From: a virus
Length of the DNA: 35,401 nucleotides
Virus record (IMG/VR): IMGVR_UViG_3300045456_000031
Location: 1-35,401 of that record
Reading direction: 5' to 3' (one strand)
Shown here: positions 15,555-23,478 of the stretch, in pieces
How the letters are laid out: each line of letters opens with the position of its first letter
Position numbering within the stretch: position 1 is the first letter of the stretch
The notes under the pieces: generated by a model
Seen by the model: the letters and a program-made list of their open reading frames with translations, nothing else
What the model was told of the DNA's origin: nothing
Databases searched by the model: none
Position numbers and translations under genes: made by a program

Positions 15555-15877
15555 GTGCGCTGTTCCCGCATCAGGTCACCATCCGTGACCGGCAGGTCGT
15601 CGGCGAGGACGACTTCGGCAACGACCGGTACGAGACCGTCGAGCGGACCTCGCCGGCCTGGTGGGAGCAGCGCGCCTCCGGCGAGCAGACCGACGCCCGC
15701 CAGCAGGTCACGTCCGGCTACTGGCTCTACCTCCCGCCTGGCACGCCGCTCACCGCGACCTCGCAGGTGCTGCTCTATGGCGAGTGGTACGAGGTCGACG
15801 GCGATTCCCTCGAGCAGCCCGCCGGGGTCGCGGTCGACGGGTACGTCCGTGCCGCGTTGACCAGGACGAGCGGCTGA
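15551..15877 (+). CDS. Head-tail stopper
   Basis: 108 residues, ATGA overlap. Small beta-barrel-like sequence: LFPHQVTIRDRQVV, then VTSGYWLYLPPGTPLTATS and LYGEWYEVDGD. This fits the SPP1 gp16/HK97 gp7-type stopper that closes the portal channel. The stop shares a base with the next ATG. Confidence 0.8.
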   Translation: MSALFPHQVTIRDRQVVGEDDFGNDRYETVERTSPAWWEQRASGEQTDARQQVTSGYWLYLPPGTPLTATSQVLLYGEWYEVDGDSLEQPAGVAVDGYVRAALTRTSG

Positions 15878-16155
15878 TGGGCGCCCGGGTCGAGATCACC
15901 TACGAGTTCGTGCAGCGGGCGGCCCAGTCCGCGCCGGTGCGCCGGGCGCTGGCGGCCAAGGCACGGAGGGTGCAGCAGCGCGCCGAAGGGCTCGCGCAAG
16001 GTGAGGGCGTCACGCTCGACTCCCGCGTGACCGAAGGGACCCGCCCGCGCGGCCGGCCGTACGCCCGGGTCGAGTCCGACAACGTCAGCCAGGAGTGGGG
16101 CTCGTCGAACACCGAGCGGCGTCGCATCCTCGGCCGTGCCGCAGAGGGGGCGTGA
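15877..16155 (+). CDS. Head-tail connector / tail completion protein
   Basis: 92 residues, ATG 15877 overlapping the stopper stop by one base (TGATG). N-terminal helix FVQRAAQSAPVRRALAAKAR and a basic loop, ending in SSNTERRRILGRAAEG. Resembles short HK97 gp10-like neck proteins found at this place. Exact joint role is inferred from gene order. Confidence 0.72.
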   Translation: MGARVEITYEFVQRAAQSAPVRRALAAKARRVQQRAEGLAQGEGVTLDSRVTEGTRPRGRPYARVESDNVSQEWGSSNTERRRILGRAAEGA

Positions 16156-16156
16156 C

Positions 16157-16534
16157 GTGTCCTGGCCCATCCTGACCCTCGTGATGCGGGCGGGCCTGAC
16201 CGGCACGATTCCGGGCCGTGTCGTGACCCGCCTCCCGTCACGGTTCGAGGAGAACCTGCCTGTGACGCGGCTGGCCCGCGGCCCCGGCTCAGACGACGGC
16301 GTCACCGACACGCCCCTGCTCGACGTCGAGACGTTCGGCGCGAACGAGCTGGAGATGTGGGAGCTCGCCGAAGCGACACGGCAACGGCTCCACCAGTTGG
16401 CAGGCACGACCATCGGCGGCGTGCTCATCGACTCCGTAGAGACCGCGACCGGACCGGTCGAGGTCGACTACGGGAATCCGGCCGTCTTCCGGGCGGTCGC
16501 GTCCTACCGGGTCGCTCTCCGGCGACACGGCTGA
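16157..16534 (+). CDS. Tail terminator protein
   Basis: 125 residues from GTG 16157, one base after the previous stop. Alternating strand and helix (GRVVTRLPSRFEENLPVTRL, LLDVETFGANE, WELAEATRQRLHQLAGT, ASYRVALRRH) agrees with the lambda gpU/HK97 gp10 fold that caps the tail tube. Position immediately before the tail tube gene is typical. Confidence 0.8.
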   Translation: MSWPILTLVMRAGLTGTIPGRVVTRLPSRFEENLPVTRLARGPGSDDGVTDTPLLDVETFGANELEMWELAEATRQRLHQLAGTTIGGVLIDSVETATGPVEVDYGNPAVFRAVASYRVALRRHG

Positions 16535-16543
16535 CCCCCATCC

Positions 16544-16560
16544 GCCCCGGTGCCCGGGGC
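16544..16560 (+). other. Short perfect hairpin before the tail tube gene
   Basis: GCCCCGG, TGC, CCGGGGC: a 7-bp stem with a 3-base loop, 28 bases before the tail tube start. Might stabilise the 5' end of a processed tail tube mRNA or act as a weak terminator. The role is unknown. Confidence 0.5.
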
Positions 16561-16588
16561 ATGAAGGCCCCGACCGAAAGGAACCGCG

Positions 16589-17251
16589 GTGGCCACCTTC
16601 TCCGAACTGCAGAACCGCGCCCAGAACCTGATCCGCAAGGGGCTCGAGGGCTCGGTGTTCGTCAAGCGGTACGCCGCTGACGACGACCCGATCGAGGCCC
16701 TCGGTGGGTCCTCCGGTCTGCTCGCGCTCCCGCCTGGCTACGACGACCTCGGCTGGATCACCAAGGACCAGGGCATCAACTGGACCCGCGACATCGAGAC
16801 GTCCGACGTGACCTCGCTCGGCGCGTCCGAGCCGACCCGCCGCGACATCGTCTCCGACGTGTCCGGCCTGCAGGTCACCGCGCAGGAGACCAAGGCCCTC
16901 ACCCTCGGCCTGTACGAGGGGCTCGACCTGTCCGGCACCGCCCGTGACGCCGACGGGAACGTCGTCATCGACAAGCCGGACCGGCCCGCATCGATCTACT
17001 ACCGGGTCCTCGGCCTGATGAAGGACGGCGACGGCGCGGACGCGATCTACATCGCGAAGTGGCTGCCGCGCGCCCAGATCGTCGACCGTGGCGAGCAGGC
17101 GTGGAACGAGAACGACGAGGTCCAGTACCCGTTCACCATCAACGGGTTCGTGGACCCCGCCGTCGGCACGTCGCAGCGGCTGCTGATCTGGTCGCCGACC
17201 GTCGGCCACATCGAGGACATGGGGTTCGCGGCGCCGGCGCCGACGCCGTGA
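16589..17251 (+). CDS. Major tail (tube) protein
   Basis: 220 residues, GTG 16589 with GAAAGGAA upstream. Contains SVFVKRYAADDDPIEALG, LGWITKDQGINW, and a C-terminal block (EQAWNENDEVQYPFTINGFV) of siphophage tube proteins. It polymerises around the tape measure. A strong terminator-like hairpin follows its stop, as expected for the most abundant tail product. Confidence 0.92.
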   Translation: MATFSELQNRAQNLIRKGLEGSVFVKRYAADDDPIEALGGSSGLLALPPGYDDLGWITKDQGINWTRDIETSDVTSLGASEPTRRDIVSDVSGLQVTAQETKALTLGLYEGLDLSGTARDADGNVVIDKPDRPASIYYRVLGLMKDGDGADAIYIAKWLPRAQIVDRGEQAWNENDEVQYPFTINGFVDPAVGTSQRLLIWSPTVGHIEDMGFAAPAPTP

Positions 17252-17256
17252 CGTGA

Positions 17257-17298
17257 CCTCGGGGCGGCGGGCCTGGGTGGGCCGCCGCCGCCCCGAGG
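17257..17298 (+). terminator. Strong hairpin after tail tube gene
   Basis: Perfect 14-bp stem CCTCGGGGCGGCGG (17257-17270) / CCGCCGCCCCGAGG (17285-17298) with a 14-base loop. No T-tract. Likely a partial terminator that lowers expression of later tail genes relative to the tube. Confidence 0.75.
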
Positions 17299-17331
17299 AC
17301 CGTAGGCCCACCCGACACAGGAGGAACCTCG

Positions 17332-17490
17332 ATGGCCAAGGGCACCACCCTCTACACCCCCGACGGGCGCAGCTACGTCACGTCGGACCCGACCGAGATC
17401 ACCCGCCTCAAGGCGCAGGGCTACTCGGAGACCGACCCGAACAAGAAGACCTCGACCAGCAGCACGTCGTCGTCCAGCAAGCAGTCCTGA
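17332..17490 (+). CDS. Small protein between tail tube and chaperones
   Basis: 52 residues, ATG 17332 behind AGGAGGAAC. Begins MAKGTTLYTPDGRSYVTSD and ends in a Lys then Ser/Thr-rich tail. Small genes of this type often follow the tail tube gene in actinophages. Function unknown. Confidence 0.7.
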   Translation: MAKGTTLYTPDGRSYVTSDPTEITRLKAQGYSETDPNKKTSTSSTSSSSKQS

Positions 17491-17514
17491 TCCGCACCGA
17501 CCAAAGGCCCACCC

Positions 17515-17922
17515 ATGCCGAACCAGCAGACCACCTACCGGTGGGACCAGTACGTCGAAGAGGCGCGCATCCCGCCGTTCGAGCTCGTCGTGTCCGACGA
17601 CGAGACCATCGAGATCGAAGCGCCGTCCGGCGCCGCGCTGATCCAGATCATGCGGGGGCTGCGGGAAGGCGACCTTGAGCTGATCCTGTACTCGCTGTGC
17701 GGCGAGCAGTGGACCCGGATCCAGGAGCTCCTCGGAGGTGTCGGCCACAAGGCGATGCCGTCGCTGACCGAGGACCTCATGGACCATTTCGACCTGTACG
17801 AGCCGGTGACTCTGGTCGGGCCCGGTGGCGGCAAGGTCACCCGCAAGCGGCCCCGTGAGATCCAGACGCTCATCAACCAGGGGTACCGGCCGGTGGGGGA
17901 AGCTCCCGCCTCGCGCACCTAG
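17515..17922 (+). CDS. Tail assembly chaperone (short form, gpG-like)
   Basis: 135 residues, ATG 17515. Contains PFELVVSDDETIEIEAPSG, LIQIMRGLREGDLELILYSL, and MPSLTEDLMDHFDLYEP, the usual make-up of actinophage gpG-like chaperones, which coat the tape measure during tail assembly. A GGGGGAA slippery site near its 3' end (17895-17901) allows the longer product. Confidence 0.9.
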   Translation: MPNQQTTYRWDQYVEEARIPPFELVVSDDETIEIEAPSGAALIQIMRGLREGDLELILYSLCGEQWTRIQELLGGVGHKAMPSLTEDLMDHFDLYEPVTLVGPGGGKVTRKRPREIQTLINQGYRPVGEAPASRT

Positions 17923-18413
17923 TCGAGTTCGTCGACAGGTACGGCGAGGCGCTCGAGACCGACCTGCACCGGTTCTACGGGCTGGACCTCCTCGACTTCT
18001 TCCGTGGCCGGCACTCGTGGCGGAAGCTGCGGGTGCTGGTCGACCGGCTGCCCGGCTCGTCAGCCACGGTGGAAGCCCAGCTCGGCGACCCCGAGTACGC
18101 CGCCTGGGTCGCCGGCCAGCCGGAACGGTCTGGGCCGGTGCCGCCGCGGCTGTCGGACTGGACACCTGACGTGGCGCGTCTGACCGACATCTACGACCGG
18201 CTCGGTGAGCTCGTCGCGGCGGTGATCGCCGCGAGCTCCAAGGACGGGAAGTTCCGTCCTCCGCCGCCGTCGCCACGGCCGGTCACCGAAGTGGACCGGC
18301 TCAAGGCGCGGGCTCGCCGGTCCCGGCACCTGGCGCTCGTCGACGAGGTCAAGGCCGCTCAGGCCCGCTACGAGAGCAGGTCCTCGGCCCCGACGAACAG
18401 CACCGGCGGGTAG
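17515..18413 (+). CDS. Tail assembly chaperone, frameshifted long form (gpGT-like)
   Basis: A -1 shift at 17895-17901 moves ribosomes from the short-form frame to the frame that stays open to TAG 18413, giving about 299 residues. Directly after the shift the protein reads LAHLVEFVDRYGEALETDL, then YGLDLLDFFRGRHSWRKL and VLVDRLPG, the standard T-domain pattern. A later ATG-less open stretch with no own ribosome site supports frameshifting rather than separate initiation. The C-terminus has a charged helix (VDRLKARARRSRHLALVDEV). The last 46 bases overlap the antisense lipoprotein gene. Confidence 0.9.
17895..17901 (+). promoter_or_regulatory. Programmed -1 frameshift site
   Basis: G GGG GAA in the zero frame is a canonical X XXY YYZ heptamer, the same type used by well-studied mycobacteriophage tail chaperone genes. 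It lies 7 codons before the short-form stop. Confidence 0.9.
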
Positions 18414-18898
18414 CGGTCCGGCTCGAACGAGACCTCGACGGCGAGCTCGTCGAGCTGGTCGCGTGGCACCTCGAACGTGTAGAAGACCTCGAGAGTCTGG
18501 CCGGCGCCGACCTGGCGTGGTAGGTCGGTGGCCAGCTCGGGGCCGTCCATCCAGCCGGACACCCTGCTCGCTTCCGCCCGGTTCGGGCCGGTCAGCAGCG
18601 CGACCGGCTGGAACGGCGACTCCAGCGGGACGGCATCACCGCTGCCGTTGTCCAGCTCGACGGTGACCTTCACCGGCGTGTGACCTGCCGCCAGCTCGGC
18701 TACGTCGCGTGCCTGGACTGGTTCGAGGCCCGTCACGGCGACGGTGAGCCCGTCGTGATGGGTGAACGGCTCGCCAGCTGGGGTGTCGGCAGGTGCGTCG
18801 GCGAGCGCATCGGCGAGGTCGTCCTGGTGGGCCATCTGGTCGCCACCTCCGGCGCAGCCGGCGAGTAGCAGCACGGCCAGCCACGTGATGGTCCGCAT
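18368..18898 (-). CDS. Lipoprotein moron on the opposite strand (DUF4352-like)
   Basis: 176 residues on the minus strand from ATG 18898, with AGGAAGG 10 bases upstream. The start is a type II signal peptide: MRT, a hydrophobic core, then lipobox LLAGC with C15 as the lipidated Cys. After an acidic, Ala-rich linker, residues about 50-170 are beta-rich (LTVAVTGLEPV, TPVKVTVELDNGSGD, ESPFQPVALLTG, LEVFYTFEVPRDQL), like DUF4352/Ig-like lipoproteins. It lies antisense between the tail chaperones and the tape measure, overlapping the chaperone 3' end. An isolated reversed gene in a late operon is typical of a moron expressed in lysogens; surface lipoproteins of phages often block superinfection. 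That role is inferred. Confidence 0.85.
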   Translation of the reverse strand: MRTITWLAVLLLAGCAGGGDQMAHQDDLADALADAPADTPAGEPFTHHDGLTVAVTGLEPVQARDVAELAAGHTPVKVTVELDNGSGDAVPLESPFQPVALLTGPNRAEASRVSGWMDGPELATDLPRQVGAGQTLEVFYTFEVPRDQLDELAVEVSFEPDRYPPVLFVGAEDLLS

Positions 18899-18952
18899 CG
18901 GTTCGTGTCCTTCCTGGGTGGTGGGTTCACGGTAGACGGAAGGAGGGCGTCC

Positions 18953-21900
18953 GTGGTTGCTGCGACCGACGCGGTCTGGATCGACGTCCTCCCCTCGATG
19001 AAGGGGTTCGGCCCCGCCCTGGCCAAGGGCGCCGACCAGGAAGCCGGCAAGGTCGGCAAGTCGGCCGGAACGTCGTTCGGCAAGGCCGCACTCGCCGCCA
19101 CGGCTGTGGTCGCCTCCGGTGCTGCGCTGGCCACCAAGGCGCTGTTCAACATCGGCCGGACCTTCCACGAGGTCGAGTCCACCATCCGGGTCGGGACCGG
19201 CGCCACCGGTGACGCGCTCGACGCGCTGACCAAGTCGGCGCAGAACGTCGGCACCCGGGTGCCGGCCGAGTTCGCGGACGTCGGGACCGCCATCGCGGAC
19301 CTCAACACCCGGCTCGGTCTCACCGGCGAACCGCTGGAGGCCATGGCCGAACAGTTCCTCGAGCTGTCGCGGATCACCGGTACCGACGTCGCGTCCAACA
19401 TCGCGTCGATGACCCGGGTGTTCGGGGACTGGGACGTCGCTGCGCAGGATCAGGCCGGCACGCTCGACATGCTGTTCCGCGCGTCGCAGGCGACCGGCAT
19501 CGGCGTCGACGAGCTCGCCGGCAAGGTCGTCCAGTTCGGGTCGCCGCTGCGGGCGATGGGCTTCTCGCTGGAGGAGTCCGCGGCGATGTTCGGCAAGTTC
19601 GAGCAGGAGGGCGTGAACGCCGAGCTGGTCATCGGGTCGCTACGTCAGGGGCTCGGCCGGATGGCGAAGGCCGGGGAGGACGCCCCCTCGACGTTCCGGC
19701 GAGTGGTCGACGAGATCGCCGGGATGGAGTCCCGCACCGAGGCGACCGCTGCAGCGATGGAGCTGTTCGGTTCGCGTGCCGGTCCGGACATGGCGGCAGC
19801 GATCCAGGAGGGCCGGTTCGAGCTCGGTGAGCTGCTCGACCTGGTCGAGAACGGCGGCGAGACCATCATGGACGCCGCGGGGGACACGCTGGGGTTCTCT
19901 GAGCAGTGGCAGATGTTCAAGAACCAGGTGATGGTCGGTCTGGCTCCGGTCGCCGAGCGGGTGTTCGCGGCGGTCACGTCGGGGATGACGTGGATACGGG
20001 AGCGGGGGGTACCTGCCGCGCGTGACTTCGTGGAGGCACTGCGCCGGTGGGCTCCGGTCATCGGCGGGGTCATCGCTGTGATGGGCGGGCTGGTCGCTGT
20101 GGTGTCCGCGCACGCTGCGGTTTTGGCGGTATCGGCGGCCGGTGGGCTGGCGTCGTGGATCGCTCAGACCCGTATCGCTCAGTCCGTCACAAGGGTGTGG
20201 ACGGCGGTCCAGTGGGCCATGAATGCTGCGCTGGCAGCGAACCCGATCACGATCGTGGTGGTGGCTCTCGCGGCGCTCGGCGCGGCGCTGGTCGTGGCCT
20301 ACAAGAAGTCGGAGACGTTCCGCGACGTCGTCAACCGTGCCTGGGCTGCGGTGAGGAACGCGGTGGGGTCGGTCGTGAACTGGTTCACCGGCACGGCGTG
20401 GCCCGCCATCAAGGGGGTCTGGGACGGCATCCGCAGCGGGGTCGAGACGCTCCGGAACCGGCTCCGGACCGCGTGGGAGGGGATCCGGCTCGCCGTCGCC
20501 GTCGTGGTCGAAGCCCTCAAGCTCTACTGGAACAACATCCTCAAGCCGGTGTGGAGCGCGATCGCCGCAGCGGCACGGTGGCTCTGGACCAACGGCATCA
20601 AGCCCTACTTCGACTGGATCGCGGCCGGCTGGCGGGCGCTGGTCGACGCCGCCCAGTGGGCGTGGCGGACCATCCTCAAGCCCGTGTGGGACGCCGTCGC
20701 CGCCGCGGCACGGTGGCTGTGGGACCGCGCCATCCGGCCCGTGTTCGGCTGGATCGGGGACCGCTGGAGCGACGTGGTCCGCGGCATGCAGACGGTGTGG
20801 AACCGGACCCTCAAGCCGGTGTTCGAGGCCGTCGGCAGGGCGGTCGGGACGATGCGTGACGCGGTCGGCCGGGCGGTCGACGCGGTCGGGCGGGCCTGGG
20901 ACGGGCTGAAGCGGGCGTTCGCCGCCCCGGTGAACTGGGTGATCGACAACGTCATCAACAAGTTCCTCGGCTGGGTGAACCGCATCGCGAAGGACATCGG
21001 CGTGTCCATCGAGTTCGAGCCGGTCGCCCGGGTCGCGTGGGGCAGCCCTGCCCCCGGCGGGCGGACCACCGGCGGGGTCGCACGCAACAAGGGTGGTCCC
21101 ATCCCCGGGACCGGGGCCGACCGCGACTCGGTGTGGGTCTACGCCACCCCCGGCGAGCACATGTGGACCCGCCGGGAGGTCCAGGCCGCCGGCGGGCACG
21201 GCGCCGTCGAGCAGCTGCGCCGCTCCGTCCTGGCCGGCGACGTCGACCCGGTCGGTGGGCCGGCAGGGTGGCTCCGCAACGTCGCCACGTCGGCGCTGGA
21301 CCGGGCCCGCAAGTTCATCGTCGACGCGGCCCGGCCCGGGTTCAACGCCGTCATGGGGCTGATGGACCGCACCGTCGGCCGGTGGGCGATGCCCGGCCGG
21401 ATCGCTGCCGGCGTGTCCCGCCGCACCGGCAACGCCCTGCTGGACTGGATGGCCGGCATCGAGGAGGAAGCCAAGGCACGCATCCCGGACCTCGGGTCCG
21501 GCTACCAGTCGCTCATCAACCTGGTCCGTGCCGCCGCGGTGCCGCACGTCGTCACGTCGACGCTGCGGCCAGGGGACCCGGGCTACCACGGCCGTGGGAA
21601 GGCTGCGGACTTCTCGGTCGGCGGGCATCTGAACCGCGGCTACCGGCACTCCGGTCTGCGGGCCATCTTCGACGCGTTCCTGCCGGTCCAGTCGCAGCTC
21701 GCGGAGCTGATCCTGGCCGGTGCGCCGTTCAACATCAAGAACGGCCGGCGGGTGCCCGGCTACGCGTGGGGCCGTCCGGGGCAGCCGGGCAACCACTGGA
21801 ACCACGTCCACGCTGCGGTGTTCGACCGTGGCGGGTGGCTGCCGCCGGGGGTGTCGACGGTGGCGAACTGGACGGGCCGGCCAGAGCCGGTGCTCACCGA

Positions 21901-22054
21901 CGGGCAGTGGCGCGACCTGCGTGCCGCTGCGGACCACGGCGGGATCGGCGAGGCGGTCCGCGACGCTCTCGAAGGGTGGTCGGTCGTGATCGATGAGGTT
22001 GGGGTGGCACGTCTGGTGGAGCGAGGGAACCGGACCCTGGTGCGTCGCCGATGA
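18953..22054 (+). CDS. Tape measure protein with M15-like peptidase domain
   Basis: 1033 residues from GTG 18953, chosen for GGAAGGAGG just upstream; an earlier in-frame GTG at 18905 lacks such a site. N-terminal half is a TMP core (LGLTGEPLEAMAEQFLELS, FEQEGVNAELVIGSLRQGL) with hydrophobic helices about residues 365-450. Residues about 520-670 have Trp-rich repeats with LKPVW and AAARWLW. The C-terminal part has a candidate zinc peptidase: H879 and D886 in HGRGKAAD and H948/H951/H953 in HWNHVH, as in M15 D-Ala-D-Ala peptidases. It sets tail length and may nick peptidoglycan at entry. Confidence 0.93.
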   Translation: MVAATDAVWIDVLPSMKGFGPALAKGADQEAGKVGKSAGTSFGKAALAATAVVASGAALATKALFNIGRTFHEVESTIRVGTGATGDALDALTKSAQNVGTRVPAEFADVGTAIADLNTRLGLTGEPLEAMAEQFLELSRITGTDVASNIASMTRVFGDWDVAAQDQAGTLDMLFRASQATGIGVDELAGKVVQFGSPLRAMGFSLEESAAMFGKFEQEGVNAELVIGSLRQGLGRMAKAGEDAPSTFRRVVDEIAGMESRTEATAAAMELFGSRAGPDMAAAIQEGRFELGELLDLVENGGETIMDAAGDTLGFSEQWQMFKNQVMVGLAPVAERVFAAVTSGMTWIRERGVPAARDFVEALRRWAPVIGGVIAVMGGLVAVVSAHAAVLAVSAAGGLASWIAQTRIAQSVTRVWTAVQWAMNAALAANPITIVVVALAALGAALVVAYKKSETFRDVVNRAWAAVRNAVGSVVNWFTGTAWPAIKGVWDGIRSGVETLRNRLRTAWEGIRLAVAVVVEALKLYWNNILKPVWSAIAAAARWLWTNGIKPYFDWIAAGWRALVDAAQWAWRTILKPVWDAVAAAARWLWDRAIRPVFGWIGDRWSDVVRGMQTVWNRTLKPVFEAVGRAVGTMRDAVGRAVDAVGRAWDGLKRAFAAPVNWVIDNVINKFLGWVNRIAKDIGVSIEFEPVARVAWGSPAPGGRTTGGVARNKGGPIPGTGADRDSVWVYATPGEHMWTRREVQAAGGHGAVEQLRRSVLAGDVDPVGGPAGWLRNVATSALDRARKFIVDAARPGFNAVMGLMDRTVGRWAMPGRIAAGVSRRTGNALLDWMAGIEEEAKARIPDLGSGYQSLINLVRAAAVPHVVTSTLRPGDPGYHGRGKAADFSVGGHLNRGYRHSGLRAIFDAFLPVQSQLAELILAGAPFNIKNGRRVPGYAWGRPGQPGNHWNHVHAAVFDRGGWLPPGVSTVANWTGRPEPVLTDGQWRDLRAAADHGGIGEAVRDALEGWSVVIDEVGVARLVERGNRTLVRRR

Positions 22055-23478
22055 GTTGGCGGAGCGACTGGGGCGGGGTCGAGACGACGTGGATCGGCCC
22101 GTTCGGGGCGCTGGTGGAGGTTCGATCTCCGCAGCGTCCGTTGCAGATGAAGACGGTCCGTCCGACGTCGGAGTTGACGTTGCTGTCCGGCCGAACAGTG
22201 GTGCAGCGTGCGCCGGGAACCTCGCGTCGGTGGACGTGGGACTTCCCATCCGGTTGGCAGGAGGAGCTCGCCGCCCTGGTCGCGCTGGAGCAGGGGGTGT
22301 TCGGGCCGCCGCCGTGGTGGTGGTACGACCCGATGGTCGCCTACACCAACATGCTGCCGCCGCAGGTGGCTTCGCCGGGGCTGGGTGGGGACGTTCCGGA
22401 CGGGGCCGTGCCTGCCGGCCCGGTCGAGGTGGACGGGGTCCGGCACGTCGCCGCGGTCGAGGGCGCGTGGGTCACGCCGACGGTGCCGGTGCTGCCCGGC
22501 CGCACCTACACGGGGTCGCGGTACGGGACGGGGACGCTGGCGTTGCGGTGGGTCGATGCCGACGGTGTGCAGGTCGATCGTGACCAGGCGGTGACGGTCG
22601 ACGGCCGTCTGGTCGCCGCCGGTACGGCACCTGCCGGGACGGTCCTGGCGTTGGACGGCACGGCCGGGACGGCGGTGTCCGCTCCGGACGCGGCGCCGTT
22701 GCGGATCGTCGGCGACCTGGACGTGGCCTGGTACGGGGCGCTGGCGAACTGGACGTCGGGGACCCGGCGGGGGCTGCTGGCGAAGGGGTCGCAGTCGTCG
22801 AACCGGGCGTTCTGGCTGGAGATGACGACCGGGAACCGGCCGTCGCTGCTGTGGTTCGAGCCGGACGGGACGGCCCGGTCGGCGACGGCGACGGTGAACC
22901 TGCCGACGCTGGCGGCGTGGCAGGAGCTGGGGTTGCGGGTCCAGCTCGATGTGGACAACGGTTCGGGCGGCCGGACCGTCAGCTTCTTCACGTCGTCGGA
23001 TGGTGGACGGTCGTGGCAGCAGCTCGGTTCGCCGGTGGTGCAGGCGGGGGTGACGTCGATCCGGGCGGGGACCGGGTCGCTGTGGGTGGGCCAGTCGGAC
23101 CCGTCGTTGCGGACCCACGGGCGGGTCCGGTGGGTAACGGTCCGGGACGGCATCGGCGGGACACCGGTCGCGTCGCCGCGGTTCGTTCGGCTGCCGGCCG
23201 GGACCGGGTCGTTCACGGACGTGCACGGCAACCCGTGGACGCTGGCGGGCGCTGCGGCCGTCGTCGAGTCGACGGTGACGCGGGCGGCGGGGGTGCTGCT
23301 CGAGTCGGACGGTCTGGCTGCCGCGTTGCAGCTCAACGAGGGTGGGCTGCGGCGGTGGACGGCTGGGGAGGGGATGCCGCGCGTGTCGATCTCCGGTCTC
23401 GAGCAGGTGTACCAGCTGGCGACCGAGGCCAGTCAGCGGCGTGATGTGACGGTGGAGCTGGTCGAGGTGGTCGGGTGA
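22051..23478 (+). CDS. Minor tail protein (distal tail) with lectin-like insert
   Basis: 475 residues, ATGA overlap with the tape measure. Residues 1-110 resemble distal tail proteins of actinophages (WIGPFGALVEVRSPQRPL, WTWDFPSGWQ, FGPPPWWWYDP). Residues about 120-215 look like a carbohydrate-binding beta domain, and about 217-372 like a LamG/ConA-type jelly roll (RGLLAKGSQSSNRAFWLEM, LRVQLDVDNGSGGRTVSFF). The C-terminus returns to tail-type sequence (ISGLEQVYQLATEAS). It probably forms the tail tip hub and may bind cell-wall sugars. Confidence 0.85.
   Translation: MSWRSDWGGVETTWIGPFGALVEVRSPQRPLQMKTVRPTSELTLLSGRTVVQRAPGTSRRWTWDFPSGWQEELAALVALEQGVFGPPPWWWYDPMVAYTNMLPPQVASPGLGGDVPDGAVPAGPVEVDGVRHVAAVEGAWVTPTVPVLPGRTYTGSRYGTGTLALRWVDADGVQVDRDQAVTVDGRLVAAGTAPAGTVLALDGTAGTAVSAPDAAPLRIVGDLDVAWYGALANWTSGTRRGLLAKGSQSSNRAFWLEMTTGNRPSLLWFEPDGTARSATATVNLPTLAAWQELGLRVQLDVDNGSGGRTVSFFTSSDGGRSWQQLGSPVVQAGVTSIRAGTGSLWVGQSDPSLRTHGRVRWVTVRDGIGGTPVASPRFVRLPAGTGSFTDVHGNPWTLAGAAAVVESTVTRAAGVLLESDGLAAALQLNEGGLRRWTAGEGMPRVSISGLEQVYQLATEASQRRDVTVELVEVVG

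Noticed and set aside
16289-17311. Minus-strand ORF opposite the tail tube region
   Set aside because: Shadow without domains or ribosome site; the plus-strand genes explain the region.
19640-22249. Very long minus-strand ORF (869 codons) opposite the tape measure
   Set aside because: Arg/Pro/His/Gly-rich antisense shadow in a high-GC gene. The sense strand has clear tape measure domains and coding bias; no ribosome site or domain on the minus strand.
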